Origin: Candidatus Methylomirabilota bacterium | GTDB taxonomy: Bacteria > Methylomirabilota > Methylomirabilia > Methylomirabilales > JACQHM01 | Direction: 5' to 3' | Assembly: GCA_016199025.1 (NCBI GenBank) | Contig: JACQHM010000301.1 | Coordinates: 1-15,894 of the forward strand | Length of the DNA: 15,894 nt | Shown here: positions 1 to 5,794 of the stretch, piece by piece | Layout of the letters: every line of letters starts with the position of its first letter | Numbering within the stretch: position 1 is the stretch's first letter | Notes under the pieces: model-generated | Told to the model about the DNA's origin: nothing | The model's input: only the letters and a program-made list of their open reading frames with translations | Database searches by the model: none | Program-made: the position numbers and the translations under genes

Positions 1-826
1 CCAGCTCGGTGGCAAAGACATCGGCCACGGTCCCGTCCTCGAAGGTGACGTGGAGCTGGCTGTAATCCTCGATGTCCTCGTAGTCGGTGCGGAGGAACCC
101 TCGATCCCGAAAGGTCGGGAGCCGGGTGATCTCATGCACCCGACAGGACACGGTCGCCGGCCGGATCGGCCGCCCCCCGTTCACCCATCCTTCAACCTCC
201 TTGAGATACAAGCAGGCTGTTAACGGGTGACAGCCCTTCCCCACCAGCGATCCTCCCCCCGCATGGCGCCAGATCCCGTAGACCGGGGAGTGGGACCCGC
301 TATGGGACTCCCCCCCGAGCATCCAGAGGATCTGGGCCCCGGTCTTCTCCACGATCTCACGCTCCTTCTGGATCGCGGGGGCATAGATCCAGTTCTCGGC
401 GTACCCCAGGACGACTCCCCGTTGTCGCGCGGCCCGGATAATGCGATCGGCGCTGGCCAGCGCTTCTTTCACGAGCGGCTCCTTCGGAGATGTATTCCCG
501 GCAAAGGGGCCGTTGGGAGGGCCGAAGGCACCGGTGAACGGCTTCTCGATGAAGACGTGCTTGCCCGCCTCGATGGCCTCCAGGGCCACCGGCTCGTGGG
601 CGGCCGGTGGGGCACAGATGTCCACCACGTCCACGTGGGGGAGCATGGCACTCATGGCCGGGTACGGGGTGGCGCCGCTCTCGCGGGCAAAGGCCTCCCG
701 CCGCTCGGGGGTGGGCGATGTCACCCCGGTGAGGCGAACATCCAGGCCAAAGACCCGCCGATACGCCAGAAGATGCAGGTGGGCTGCAAACCGGGACCCG
801 ACGATCCCAATCCTGAGGGTGGGCAT
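1..826 (-). CDS. Gfo/Idh/MocA-family NAD(P)-dependent oxidoreductase, 3' end outside window
   Basis: This open frame runs from an ATG at 826 to the window edge without a stop, giving 275 residues. The N-terminus MPTLRIGIVGSRFAAHLH is the Rossmann dinucleotide-binding beta-alpha turn of the family. Further on, VDVVDICAPPAAHEPVALEA and HVFIEKPF (the conserved EKP lysine) fit Gfo/Idh/MocA dehydrogenases, which oxidise or reduce sugar, inositol or related hydroxyl/keto groups with NAD(P). The segment MLGGESHSGSHSGVYGIWRH begins the C-terminal alpha/beta domain. The start is fixed by a strong GGAGGAGG ribosome site a few bases upstream. The gene lies 45 bases after the MBL-fold gene and is probably in its transcript. 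The substrate cannot be read from the sequence, and the C-terminal end is missing only because of the window edge. Confidence 0.9.
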   Translation of the reverse strand, partial: MPTLRIGIVGSRFAAHLHLLAYRRVFGLDVRLTGVTSPTPERREAFARESGATPYPAMSAMLPHVDVVDICAPPAAHEPVALEAIEAGKHVFIEKPFTGAFGPPNGPFAGNTSPKEPLVKEALASADRIIRAARQRGVVLGYAENWIYAPAIQKEREIVEKTGAQILWMLGGESHSGSHSPVYGIWRHAGGGSLVGKGCHPLTACLYLKEVEGWVNGGRPIRPATVSCRVHEITRLPTFRDRGFLRTDYEDIEDYSQLHVTFEDGTVADVFATEL

Positions 827-871
827 GGACACCTCCTCCGCCATGATGGATTATCAATCGTTCTCCAAGGG

Positions 872-1714
872 TCATCCTCCGAATTCGAAGCTGGCCCCCT
901 CGGCCCCTGGGATGAGCTGGAAAAGGAGATCCGATGATTGGCGGGCCTCCTCGATCAGACGGTCGAGGACCAGATCGGTATGGCCCGGGTCGTGGTGGAA
1001 GGTGACAAGCCGCTTGACACCCGCCGCGGCGGCAAATCCCAGCGTGTGGGGGATCGCGCTGTGTCCCCACCCTACGTGCTCGGGGTACTCGGCAGCCGCG
1101 TACTGGGCGTCGTGGATCAAGAGGTCCACGCCTCTGGCCAGGTCAAATCCCGAGGTCCAGTCTGCTTCCCCCAGAAAGTGGTGCGCACCCAGGGCGGGCT
1201 CGTGGTCGGGCAGGTAGGCGATGGACATCGCATTTTCGGTGATCCGGTACCCGACGGTCGGCCCGGGGTGACAGACGAGGGCGGCTGTGATTTTGAGCCC
1301 CCCAATCTCGAAGTCTCCCAGGGGCACGTCGTGGAGCGTGAGGCGGCATGGCAGGTCCCGCAGCCGGACCGGGAAGAGCGGAGGCGAGAGGTACCGGGCA
1401 AGGCGCGCCCGCAAGTCGAGGGTCGTCGAGGGTGGTCCCCAGATGTGGACCTCCTGGCCGGGCTGATCCAGGGGCTTGAAGAACCCGAGCCCCTGGATGT
1501 GGTCCATGTGAAGGTGGGTTAAGAGGAGATGCACCCGCTCCACTTCAGGGCCCAGGGTCGCTCCCAGGCGTCGAATCCCAGTCCCCGCATCGAGGACGAG
1601 GAAGGTCCCGTCGGCACCCCGGACCTCGACACACGAGGTATTCCCCCCGTAGCGAACCGTCTCCGGTCCAGGGGTCGCCAGCGAGCCTCGGGTTCCCCAC
1701 AGCGTGATCCTCAC
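872..1714 (-). CDS. MBL-fold metallo-hydrolase (PhnP/COG1235-like)
   Basis: A 280-residue cytoplasmic metallo-beta-lactamase-fold hydrolase. The N-terminus VRITLWGTRGSLATPGPET followed by RYGGNTSCVEV is typical of the COG1235/PhnP-like branch. THLHMDHIQG is the HxHxDH metal-binding motif, and later metal-ligand histidines or aspartates are plausible in VCHPGP, LLIHDAQY and FHHDPGHTD. Such enzymes usually hydrolyse phosphodiesters, sometimes cyclic nucleotides; the substrate here is unknown. The start chosen is the GTG at 1714, because it overlaps the stop of the upstream PAS gene by four bases (GTGA) and because the family N-terminus begins exactly there. A longer frame reaching 1939 exists but lies inside the PAS gene in another frame. 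The overlap implies translational coupling, so a PAS-signalled hydrolase is a reasonable inference. Confidence 0.92.
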   Translation of the reverse strand: MRITLWGTRGSLATPGPETVRYGGNTSCVEVRGADGTFLVLDAGTGIRRLGATLGPEVERVHLLLTHLHMDHIQGLGFFKPLDQPGQEVHIWGPPSTTLDLRARLARYLSPPLFPVRLRDLPCRLTLHDVPLGDFEIGGLKITAALVCHPGPTVGYRITENAMSIAYLPDHEPALGAHHFLGEADWTSGFDLARGVDLLIHDAQYAAAEYPEHVGWGHSAIPHTLGFAAAAGVKRLVTFHHDPGHTDLVLDRLIEEARQSSDLLFQLIPGAEGASFEFGG

Positions 1715-2106
1715 GGATGGTTGGCCTCCCAAAAGATGGTCACCGCGCCCAGGTGCCGGCCACCCTGCCCTTCCAGCGGGAACGCCGTAGCTGCGATCCT
1801 TCGAGAGATGCCGTCGAGTCCCCGGATCCAGAACGTCCGATGGGCCGGTTGGTACTTCTGGAGAGCGATGACCAGGGGGAGAGCCTCCGGCGGCAGGGGC
1901 GAGCCGTCTTCGGCGGTGGGCTTGAAGATCGTGGACCACTCCTCGAGGGACATCTCGCCGGTCTCCTCGTACCGACGGCCCAGGAGTGTCTCGGCCGGCT
2001 CATTATAAAACAGGAGGTTCCCGGCCATATCCACCAAGAAGATCGGCATGGCGAGGTAACTCGCAAGCTGCCGCATGAGGATGACCTCGACGTCCTTTTG
2101 GGGCAT
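1711..2106 (-). CDS. Stand-alone PAS-domain protein
   Basis: A 131-residue protein consisting essentially of one PAS fold. The core segment MPIFLVDMAGNLLFYNEPAE matches the usual PAS beginning (a predicted strand, then D-x-x-G-x-hydrophobic-x-x-x-N), and the C-terminal half HLGAVTIFWE is the last PAS strand. There is no kinase, cyclase or DNA-binding domain, no signal peptide and no membrane segment, so it is a cytoplasmic sensor or partner module. The ATG at 2106 has a GGAGG ribosome site at ordinary spacing. Its stop overlaps the GTG start of the MBL-fold hydrolase, which suggests the two are made together and perhaps act together. The ligand is unknown; no Cys or His that would clearly bind flavin or haem stands out. 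Confidence 0.85.
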   Translation of the reverse strand: MPQKDVEVILMRQLASYLAMPIFLVDMAGNLLFYNEPAETLLGRRYEETGEMSLEEWSTIFKPTAEDGSPLPPEALPLVIALQKYQPAHRTFWIRGLDGISRRIAATAFPLEGQGGRHLGAVTIFWEANHP

Positions 2107-2226
2107 GAACCCCTCCTCTCTCCGGCCTGAACCGCCGGATGATAAGCTTCTTCAGTAATAGGGGATACCTTTTTCTACTATAGCCCTGTGACGAAGTCAA
2201 GGGGGGTGTACGCTGACCGCTCTGCA

Positions 2227-2245
2227 AGGGGGACTGCCTCCCCCT
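2227..2245 (+). other. Short perfect hairpin in the divergent intergenic region
   Basis: AGGGGGA, five loop bases (CTGCC), then TCCCCCT form a perfect 7-bp stem. Five Ts follow at 2252-2256, six bases after the stem, so a weak terminator on the plus strand is possible. It lies just upstream of the predicted promoter of the SMP-30-like gene and could equally be a protein-binding site or chance. The role is not resolved. Confidence 0.3.
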
Positions 2246-2259
2246 CAGGACTTTTTCGA

Positions 2260-2288
2260 TTGACTTTTCGCAGCATCCGTGATCTATT
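2260..2288 (+). promoter_or_regulatory. Candidate sigma-70-type promoter of the SMP-30-like gene
   Basis: TTGACT at 2260-2265 (5 of 6 consensus bases), a 17-base spacer and TCTATT at 2283-2288 (4 of 6) form a reasonable -35/-10 pair. Transcription would begin near 2295, leaving a leader of about 60 bases before the ATG at 2356. The call rests on motif match and position only. Confidence 0.45.
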
Positions 2289-2355
2289 GGAACGGTCCGC
2301 CCCAAGGAACCCTTCTCGAAACCTCTCACCGTTACGCAAAAGAAAGGAGCAAAGC

Positions 2356-3435
2356 ATGTTACGAGGTCACCGGCTTCGACAAAAGCGCTTCTATTCTTTG
2401 ACGTTCGCTGTCGCCATCGGCGTCTGGCTCATCAGCGTGCCGCCGGTGGGAGCCCAGCAGGGGATGCCGAGCGGGGATCCGAGCATCATCCCACCGGGTG
2501 CCAAGCTGGAAAAACTGTTCGAGGGGGGATGTGTCCTCACAGAGGGAGTCGCAGCCGGACCGGATGGGATGATGTACTTCAGTGACATCACCTTTACCTT
2601 CCGCTGCAAAGATGAAAAGGGAGCAATGGAAGCGGGGCACATCTGGAGATACGACCCCAAGACCGGCAAGACCACCATCTTCCGCTCTCCCAGCGGGATG
2701 TCCAATGGGATCAAGTTTGACGCCCAAGGAAACATGATTGTCGCAGAAGGCGCGGACTTTGGCGGCCGCCGCGTCACCCGCACGGATATGACGACGGGCA
2801 AGAGTTACATCATCGCAGGTCGGTACAACGGCGACCCGTTTAACGCTCCCAACGACATCGCCATTGATGAGAAAGGGCGGATCTACTTCAGTGACCCACG
2901 GTATCTCGGGCACGAGCCGGTCCTTCAACCCGTGATGGGGGTGTATCGTATTGATCCAGATGGATCGATCCACTTGATCATCACGGATGCGGGAAAGCCC
3001 AATGGCGTCGCTATCTCACCTGATCAGAAGACCTTTTACTTGGTGAGTAACGACAATGGAGCGACCGGCTTTGATCGGCTTCCGCAAGGAGCGAAGACCC
3101 AGAAAGGGGTCATGGCGTTGCTGGCGTATGACTTGGCCCCGGACGGAACCGCGAGCAATAGACGAGTGCTCGTTGACTATTCTCCCGAAGATGGACCTGA
3201 CGGGCTGGTCGTCGATGTGGAGGGGAATCTCTACGTGGCCGTGCGTAATGTGAAACGACCCGGGATTTACGTCTACTCGCCTGAAGGAAAGGAACTGGCC
3301 TTCATCCCAACCGAGGTACCGACCAACGTCGGCTTTGGCCGTGGGGCGGAGAGCAAGGTTCTCTACATTACGGCGGGAAAGAGCCTCTACAGGATCAAGA
3401 TGATGAAAGACGGCTATCGCCTGCCGTCGAGGTAA
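2356..3435 (+). CDS. Exported SMP-30/gluconolactonase/LRE-like beta-propeller
   Basis: A 359-residue protein. The N-terminus has basic residues (RLRQKR) followed by a hydrophobic stretch to about residue 30 and a plausible cleavage site near GAQQG, so it is probably exported by Sec. The remainder has the repeated blades of the SMP-30 six-bladed propeller: TEGVAAGPDGMMYFSDI (Glu about 63, expected metal ligand), NGIKFDAQGNMIVAEG, NDIAIDEKGRIYFSDP (Asn ligand) and PNGVAISPD followed by LVSNDNG. The family includes divalent-metal lactonases and strictosidine-synthase-like hydrolases; the substrate is not predictable. The ATG at 2356 is chosen over an upstream in-frame extension because it has an AAAGGAG site and starts the signal peptide. 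It is the only clear plus-strand gene, convergent with the first receiver gene. Two cysteines (about 59 and 84) could form a periplasmic disulfide. Confidence 0.9.
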   Translation: MLRGHRLRQKRFYSLTFAVAIGVWLISVPPVGAQQGMPSGDPSIIPPGAKLEKLFEGGCVLTEGVAAGPDGMMYFSDITFTFRCKDEKGAMEAGHIWRYDPKTGKTTIFRSPSGMSNGIKFDAQGNMIVAEGADFGGRRVTRTDMTTGKSYIIAGRYNGDPFNAPNDIAIDEKGRIYFSDPRYLGHEPVLQPVMGVYRIDPDGSIHLIITDAGKPNGVAISPDQKTFYLVSNDNGATGFDRLPQGAKTQKGVMALLAYDLAPDGTASNRRVLVDYSPEDGPDGLVVDVEGNLYVAVRNVKRPGIYVYSPEGKELAFIPTEVPTNVGFGRGAESKVLYITAGKSLYRIKMMKDGYRLPSR

Positions 3436-3465
3436 GGGACATGCTCGGCCATCATCCCATGTTCC
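3436..3465 (+). other. Hairpin immediately after the SMP-30-like stop codon
   Basis: GGGACATG at 3436-3443 can pair with CATGTTCC at 3458-3465 (one G-U pair), with a 14-base loop. It starts directly after the stop codon, in the 126-bp gap between two convergent genes. No T-run follows, so it is not a textbook intrinsic terminator; it may protect the 3' end or be incidental. Confidence 0.25.
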
Positions 3466-3561
3466 TCCCCTTGGAGCAACCGTCGAACCAACCGGTCGAA
3501 AAAAACACCTTTAGGGAACGAGAACGAGCCCACTGTCCTCGCCTAAAAGGGATCAAGGGCC

Positions 3562-3966
3562 TCACCCGACCAGGGGCGGCCTCGGCCAAGCCCGCCCCTC
3601 CCTCCTCGGCCGGTTTAGGGCGCACTGGACGACCTCGCCAAAATGGGAGAGGCTGAGCGGCTTGAGGAAGTAGGAGAAGATCCCCTTCTCTAGGACACGG
3701 CCCCCCGTCTCCACAGAGGCATCGTTGGAGAGGACGATCAAGGGGATCCACGGACGGAGCCGTTTGATCAGTTCGATGGTCTTTAAGCCAGGAAGTTCTT
3801 GCAGCTCCAGGTCGAGGATGACCAGGTCCAGCTCCTCGTCCAGGGTGGCCAGGAGGGCCTCGCTTCCCTTTTCCACCCCCCTGACCCGATAGCCCTGCTT
3901 CACAAGAAAGGGCAGCACCTCCCTTTTGGTCTCCGCGCACGAGCTGGCGAACAGGATCGATCCCAT
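3562..3966 (-). CDS. Stand-alone response-regulator receiver protein, copy 1, acidic pair missing
   Basis: A 134-residue single-domain receiver. LVILDLELQELPG carries the phospho-acceptor Asp (D52), LIVLSND the Ser/Thr switch residue (S80) and YFLKPLS the conserved Lys (K102); spacings match CheY-like receivers. The N-terminal strand reads SILFASSCAE, so the usual acidic pair that binds Mg2+ is replaced by small residues. There is no output domain, only a Pro/Arg-rich tail of about 15 residues. The ATG at 3966 is chosen because GGAGGAGG precedes it and because the paralogue at 6890-7294 begins identically and has the same length; a longer frame to 4035 has no such support. A sigma-54-type element sits about 60 bases upstream. 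It may signal by protein contact, perhaps independently of phosphorylation; the partner is unknown. Confidence 0.88.
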   Translation of the reverse strand: MGSILFASSCAETKREVLPFLVKQGYRVRGVEKGSEALLATLDEELDLVILDLELQELPGLKTIELIKRLRPWIPLIVLSNDASVETGGRVLEKGIFSYFLKPLSLSHFGEVVQCALNRPRREGRAWPRPPLVG

Positions 3967-4023
3967 GCCTCCTCCGGTTCTCCCCATGGATTCCTCGGGG
4001 ACAAGCTTCCCACCTCTGGAGGG

Positions 4024-4039
4024 AGCAAGGGGCATGCCA
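4024..4039 (-). promoter_or_regulatory. Sigma-54 (RpoN) -24/-12 promoter for receiver copy 1
   Basis: Read on the minus strand, TGGCATGCCCCTTGCT has the invariant GG and GC at the 10-base separation required by sigma-54 and differs from TGGCACG-N4-TTGCW at one position. Transcription would start near 4013, about 47 bases before the ATG at 3966. The second gene copy has the same kind of element at the equivalent place although the surrounding bases have diverged. Confidence 0.7.
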
Positions 4040-4279
4040 GGAATCGGCTGGGGCAGCGTTCAGAGGGACCCTTCAGATCCTTCAACAATATCAGAGGAAT
4101 CCGGCAACGGAGGGAGGGAGCAAGGACAAGGGGTGAGGAGGGGGCTGGGGCAGCAGTGCCCCGCAGCAGTTGCCCCTCCCGGTCTAACCCTTCGATTCTT
4201 CTGGAGTCACCCTGTTGTGGCAGCGTTGTCCCGAAAGGACGGAAGGAGTCCCAAAGGAGGCCAGAGAGCCGGAGAACGC

Positions 4280-4432
4280 CTAAGAGTCTGACGTGACAGG
4301 CACAAGGTCATGGCCTGGGATCGGCCGGAACAGAAAGGTGACCGTCGGAAGAGCCGGATGGTCCATGACCAGCATCTCGTAAGGAACGGGAAACTCAGCG
4401 CAGAGCGTCTGAAGACGATCAAGCAGGCTCAT
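4280..4432 (-). CDS. Small 50-residue protein, unrecognised
   Basis: ATG at 4432 with a GGGGGGAGGC ribosome site directly upstream opens a 50-residue frame ending in TAG at 4280. The product begins MSLLDRLQTLCAEFPVPYEM and ends GHDLVPVTSDS, an ordinary soluble composition with one Cys and no membrane segment or signal peptide. I recognise no family. It follows the Rrf2 gene by 41 bases on the same strand, so it is probably co-transcribed with it. The stop lies just past the edge of the duplicated segment, so the second receiver copy has no equivalent ORF next to it. Support is the strong ribosome site, operon-like spacing and plausible residue usage; there is no homology evidence. Confidence 0.5.
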   Translation of the reverse strand: MSLLDRLQTLCAEFPVPYEMLVMDHPALPTVTFLFRPIPGHDLVPVTSDS

Positions 4433-4473
4433 GCCTCCCCCCCTGGCCTAGCCTGGAGATCCTAGCAGACTCG

Positions 4474-4968
4474 TCACCTTGAGGCCAGCCTGAAGGAGGC
4501 CGCCTGGCTTCCCCTCTTCCCAGACCTCTTTTGGTTCCCTCCGCCGACAGCATGCCCACCCTTCTCCCCTTCATTTTCCATGGTCACAAGATCCTCGAGG
4601 GTGACGGCCTTGAGTTCCTGCGTCACGATCCTTTGAAGCCTCAGGAAGAGGGGGCGGGCCGGGCAGCTCCGGCTCAACGGGCAACTGTTCTCACCGTGGA
4701 CACAGAGGGCAAGAGAAAGGGGCCCGTCCACAGCCTCGATCACTTGAAGGAGGGTGATAGCCGAAGGCTCACGGGCGATGGACACCCCTCCCTTCCTCCC
4801 CCGAATGCTCTTCACCAACCCCGCCCGCACCAGGTCCCGGACGATCTTCGCCGAGAAGGCAGGGGGCGTCGCTTTGCGGCGGGCGATCTCCCCAATGTGG
4901 GAGGAAGGCTTTGCAGCCAGATCCAGCATGATGCGGAGGGCATAATCAGCATGTCGGCTAAGATGCAT
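4474..4968 (-). CDS. Rrf2-family transcriptional regulator with three-cysteine cluster
   Basis: A 164-residue regulator. The N-terminus MHLSRHADYALRIMLDLAA and the winged-helix segment IGEIARRKATPPAFSAKIVR, ending SIRGRKGGVSIA, are diagnostic of Rrf2 proteins (IscR, NsrR, RsrR type). Cysteines 89, 96 and 102 (C-X6-C-X5-C) occupy the place where family members bind a [2Fe-2S] or [4Fe-4S] cluster, so it probably senses iron-sulfur status, nitric oxide or redox state. A C-terminal extension from about residue 130 is basic and probably disordered. The ATG at 4968 is preferred because of the GAGG site and family N-terminus; a GTG at 4980 in the same frame overlaps a possible upstream small ORF. 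A near-consensus sigma-54 element lies at 5160-5175. Targets are unknown; the 50-residue ORF follows. Confidence 0.93.
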   Translation of the reverse strand: MHLSRHADYALRIMLDLAAKPSSHIGEIARRKATPPAFSAKIVRDLVRAGLVKSIRGRKGGVSIAREPSAITLLQVIEAVDGPLSLALCVHGENSCPLSRSCPARPLFLRLQRIVTQELKAVTLEDLVTMENEGEKGGHAVGGGNQKRSGKRGSQAASFRLASR

Positions 4969-4976
4969 GGCGAACC

Positions 4977-5126
4977 TCACTTGAAGACCTTCTTATCCTG
5001 TTTGCGGATGAATACCCTTGGAGACCGCGCTCTCAACACCTCTTTCACCTTTTCCCCCGCCTTTCCAGGGCAGAGGAGATGCACCTCCTTGAAAGGGTTA
5101 GGAAATCGCTTCGCGGCGGCCGACAA
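4977..5126 (-). CDS. Possible 49-residue ORF upstream of Rrf2 gene
   Basis: A frame from TTG at 5126 to TGA at 4977 encodes 49 residues with a protein-like, basic composition, for example RFPNPFKEVHLLCPGKAG and a C-terminus VFIRKQDKKVFK. About 69% of third codon positions are G or C. Its stop forms a GTGA overlap with the alternative GTG start of the Rrf2 gene. It lies just downstream of the predicted sigma-54 start site near 5149. Against it: no clear ribosome site, no ATG and no recognised family. It could be a real small protein, a leader peptide, a gene remnant or a chance frame. Confidence 0.25.
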   Translation of the reverse strand: MSAAAKRFPNPFKEVHLLCPGKAGEKVKEVLRARSPRVFIRKQDKKVFK

Positions 5127-5159
5127 CCATAGGCGTCAGGAAATTCTTGTGAAAGGTTT

Positions 5160-5175
5160 AGCAAAGAGGGTGCCA
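5160..5175 (-). promoter_or_regulatory. Sigma-54 (RpoN) -24/-12 promoter upstream of Rrf2 unit
   Basis: On the minus strand the bases TGGCACCCTCTTTGCT, preceded by T, match YTGGCAC-N5-TTGCW with GG and GC ten bases apart: the best match of the three such elements in the window. Transcription would start near 5149, about 180 bases before the Rrf2 ATG, leaving a long leader that contains the possible 49-residue ORF. Confidence 0.65.
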
Positions 5176-5275
5176 ACTGGAAAACAACCCTGCCCCCAAG
5201 GCCCAAGGTCGCTAAGTTTTCGGATTTGAAAGGCTTAGGGAGGGGAGGCAAAAGGGGAGGTCCCTCGGGATGGGG

Positions 5276-5378
5276 CAGGGGTGTCCCATTAATGTAAGGA
5301 GAACGCTTGGGAAGTTCCTGGAAATGCGAAAGATCGTCAAATGGGACATCCCTGACCCAATTGACCGGAGATGTCCCA
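5276..5378. repeat. Three-armed inverted repeat between the CMD-like and Rrf2 genes
   Basis: Arm 1 (5276-5290) and arm 2 (5340-5354) are 15-base inverted copies, CAGGGGTGTCCCATT against AATGGGACATCCCTG, with a single mismatch that is a G-U pair in plus-strand RNA. Arm 3 (ATGTCCCA, 5371-5378) also pairs with the inner part of arm 2 (TGGGACAT, 5342-5349). Arm 2 can therefore pair with either neighbour. No gene is seen in 5127-5401 otherwise. In minus-strand RNA the arms follow the stop of the CMD-like gene; terminator, attenuator, operator cluster or repeat-element remnant are all possible. Confidence 0.5.
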
Positions 5379-5401
5379 ACCACGAGATGAGGGCTGCTTC
5401 C

Positions 5402-5743
5402 TTAACGCTTCGGACGCCGGCTCGATTTTGTCCCCTTCCGTAGGACGTCATCGACCCAGGTCATCGTCGCCATCATCGAAGGGAATCCCACGGTGGGGAG
5501 AGCAAGGAGAACGACGTGGCGGATCTCCTCTGGCGTGGCCCCGGCCTCAAGGGCCAACCGGGTATGGGCATGAACTGCTCCCTCCAAACGGCCGCCGATG
5601 GCCATCCCAAGCTTCGCCAGCTCCCGGGTCTTCCGATCCAGAGGCCCCCCTTCATGGCAGGCAGCCCCCAACTGGTTATAGGCTTCCCACACCTCTCGGA
5701 ACTTCGTCATAAATTGCCGATACGGCGCCGGCAGCTTCTCCAT
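5402..5743 (-). CDS. Carboxymuconolactone decarboxylase (AhpD-like) family protein lacking the redox cysteines
   Basis: A 113-residue cytoplasmic helical protein of the CMD/AhpD fold. The signature segment LDRKTRELAKLGMAIGGRLE, followed by GAVHAHTRLALEAGATPEEI, is typical of the family, with Glu54, His58 and His60. The Cys-x-x-Cys pair that gives AhpD its peroxide-reducing activity is absent (GAVHAH here); the only cysteine is C29 outside the motif. Activity is therefore more likely decarboxylase-like or a binding role than thiol peroxidase. The ATG at 5743 has GGAGG eight bases upstream. It starts 51 bases after the YVTN gene on the same strand and probably shares its transcript. The function of non-redox CMD proteins is often unknown, so no substrate is given. 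Confidence 0.88.
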   Translation of the reverse strand: MEKLPAPYRQFMTKFREVWEAYNQLGAACHEGGPLDRKTRELAKLGMAIGGRLEGAVHAHTRLALEAGATPEEIRHVVLLALPTVGFPSMMATMTWVDDVLRKGTKSSRRPKR

Positions 5744-5794
5744 CTCCTGCCTCCTTCAAACGAGAACCTCCATCTGACGGCATCCTCCCCAGAG

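Larger units (their letters stand above)
3555..4273 (-). repeat. Direct duplication, copy 1 (receiver gene plus upstream region)
   Basis: The receiver gene and about 300 bases upstream of it are repeated in the same orientation at about 6883-7614. The 313 bases without a gene (3967-4279) are almost entirely this repeat. Within it are a -24/-12 element (4024-4039), a hairpin GGGGCA/TGCCCC (4147-4162) and GTCC-CGAAA-GGAC (4228-4240). Conservation is high in the gene and in the distal block of roughly 4165-4260, and much lower between them. Similarity stops near 4273, just before the stop codon of the 50-residue ORF. Boundaries were judged by eye. Confidence 0.8.

Noticed and set aside
357..1070. 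Long minus-strand frame crossing the Gfo/Idh/MocA and MBL gene boundary
   Set aside because: Its translation is Pro/Arg/Gly-rich without motifs, and it lies in a shifted frame relative to two clearly conserved genes.
2188..2355. Upstream extension of the SMP-30-like frame
   Set aside because: The 56 added residues are not conserved-looking, cover the predicted promoter, and the ATG at 2356 has the ribosome site and starts the signal peptide.
3499..3561. Possible terminator of receiver copy 1, from a run of seven Ts on the minus strand at 3505-3499
   Set aside because: No stable stem directly precedes the run, so it does not meet the form of an intrinsic terminator.
5045..5383. 112-residue minus-strand frame across the gap between the CMD-like and Rrf2 genes
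   Set aside because: Composition is not protein-like, it spans the inverted repeats and the sigma-54 site, and no ribosome site was seen.
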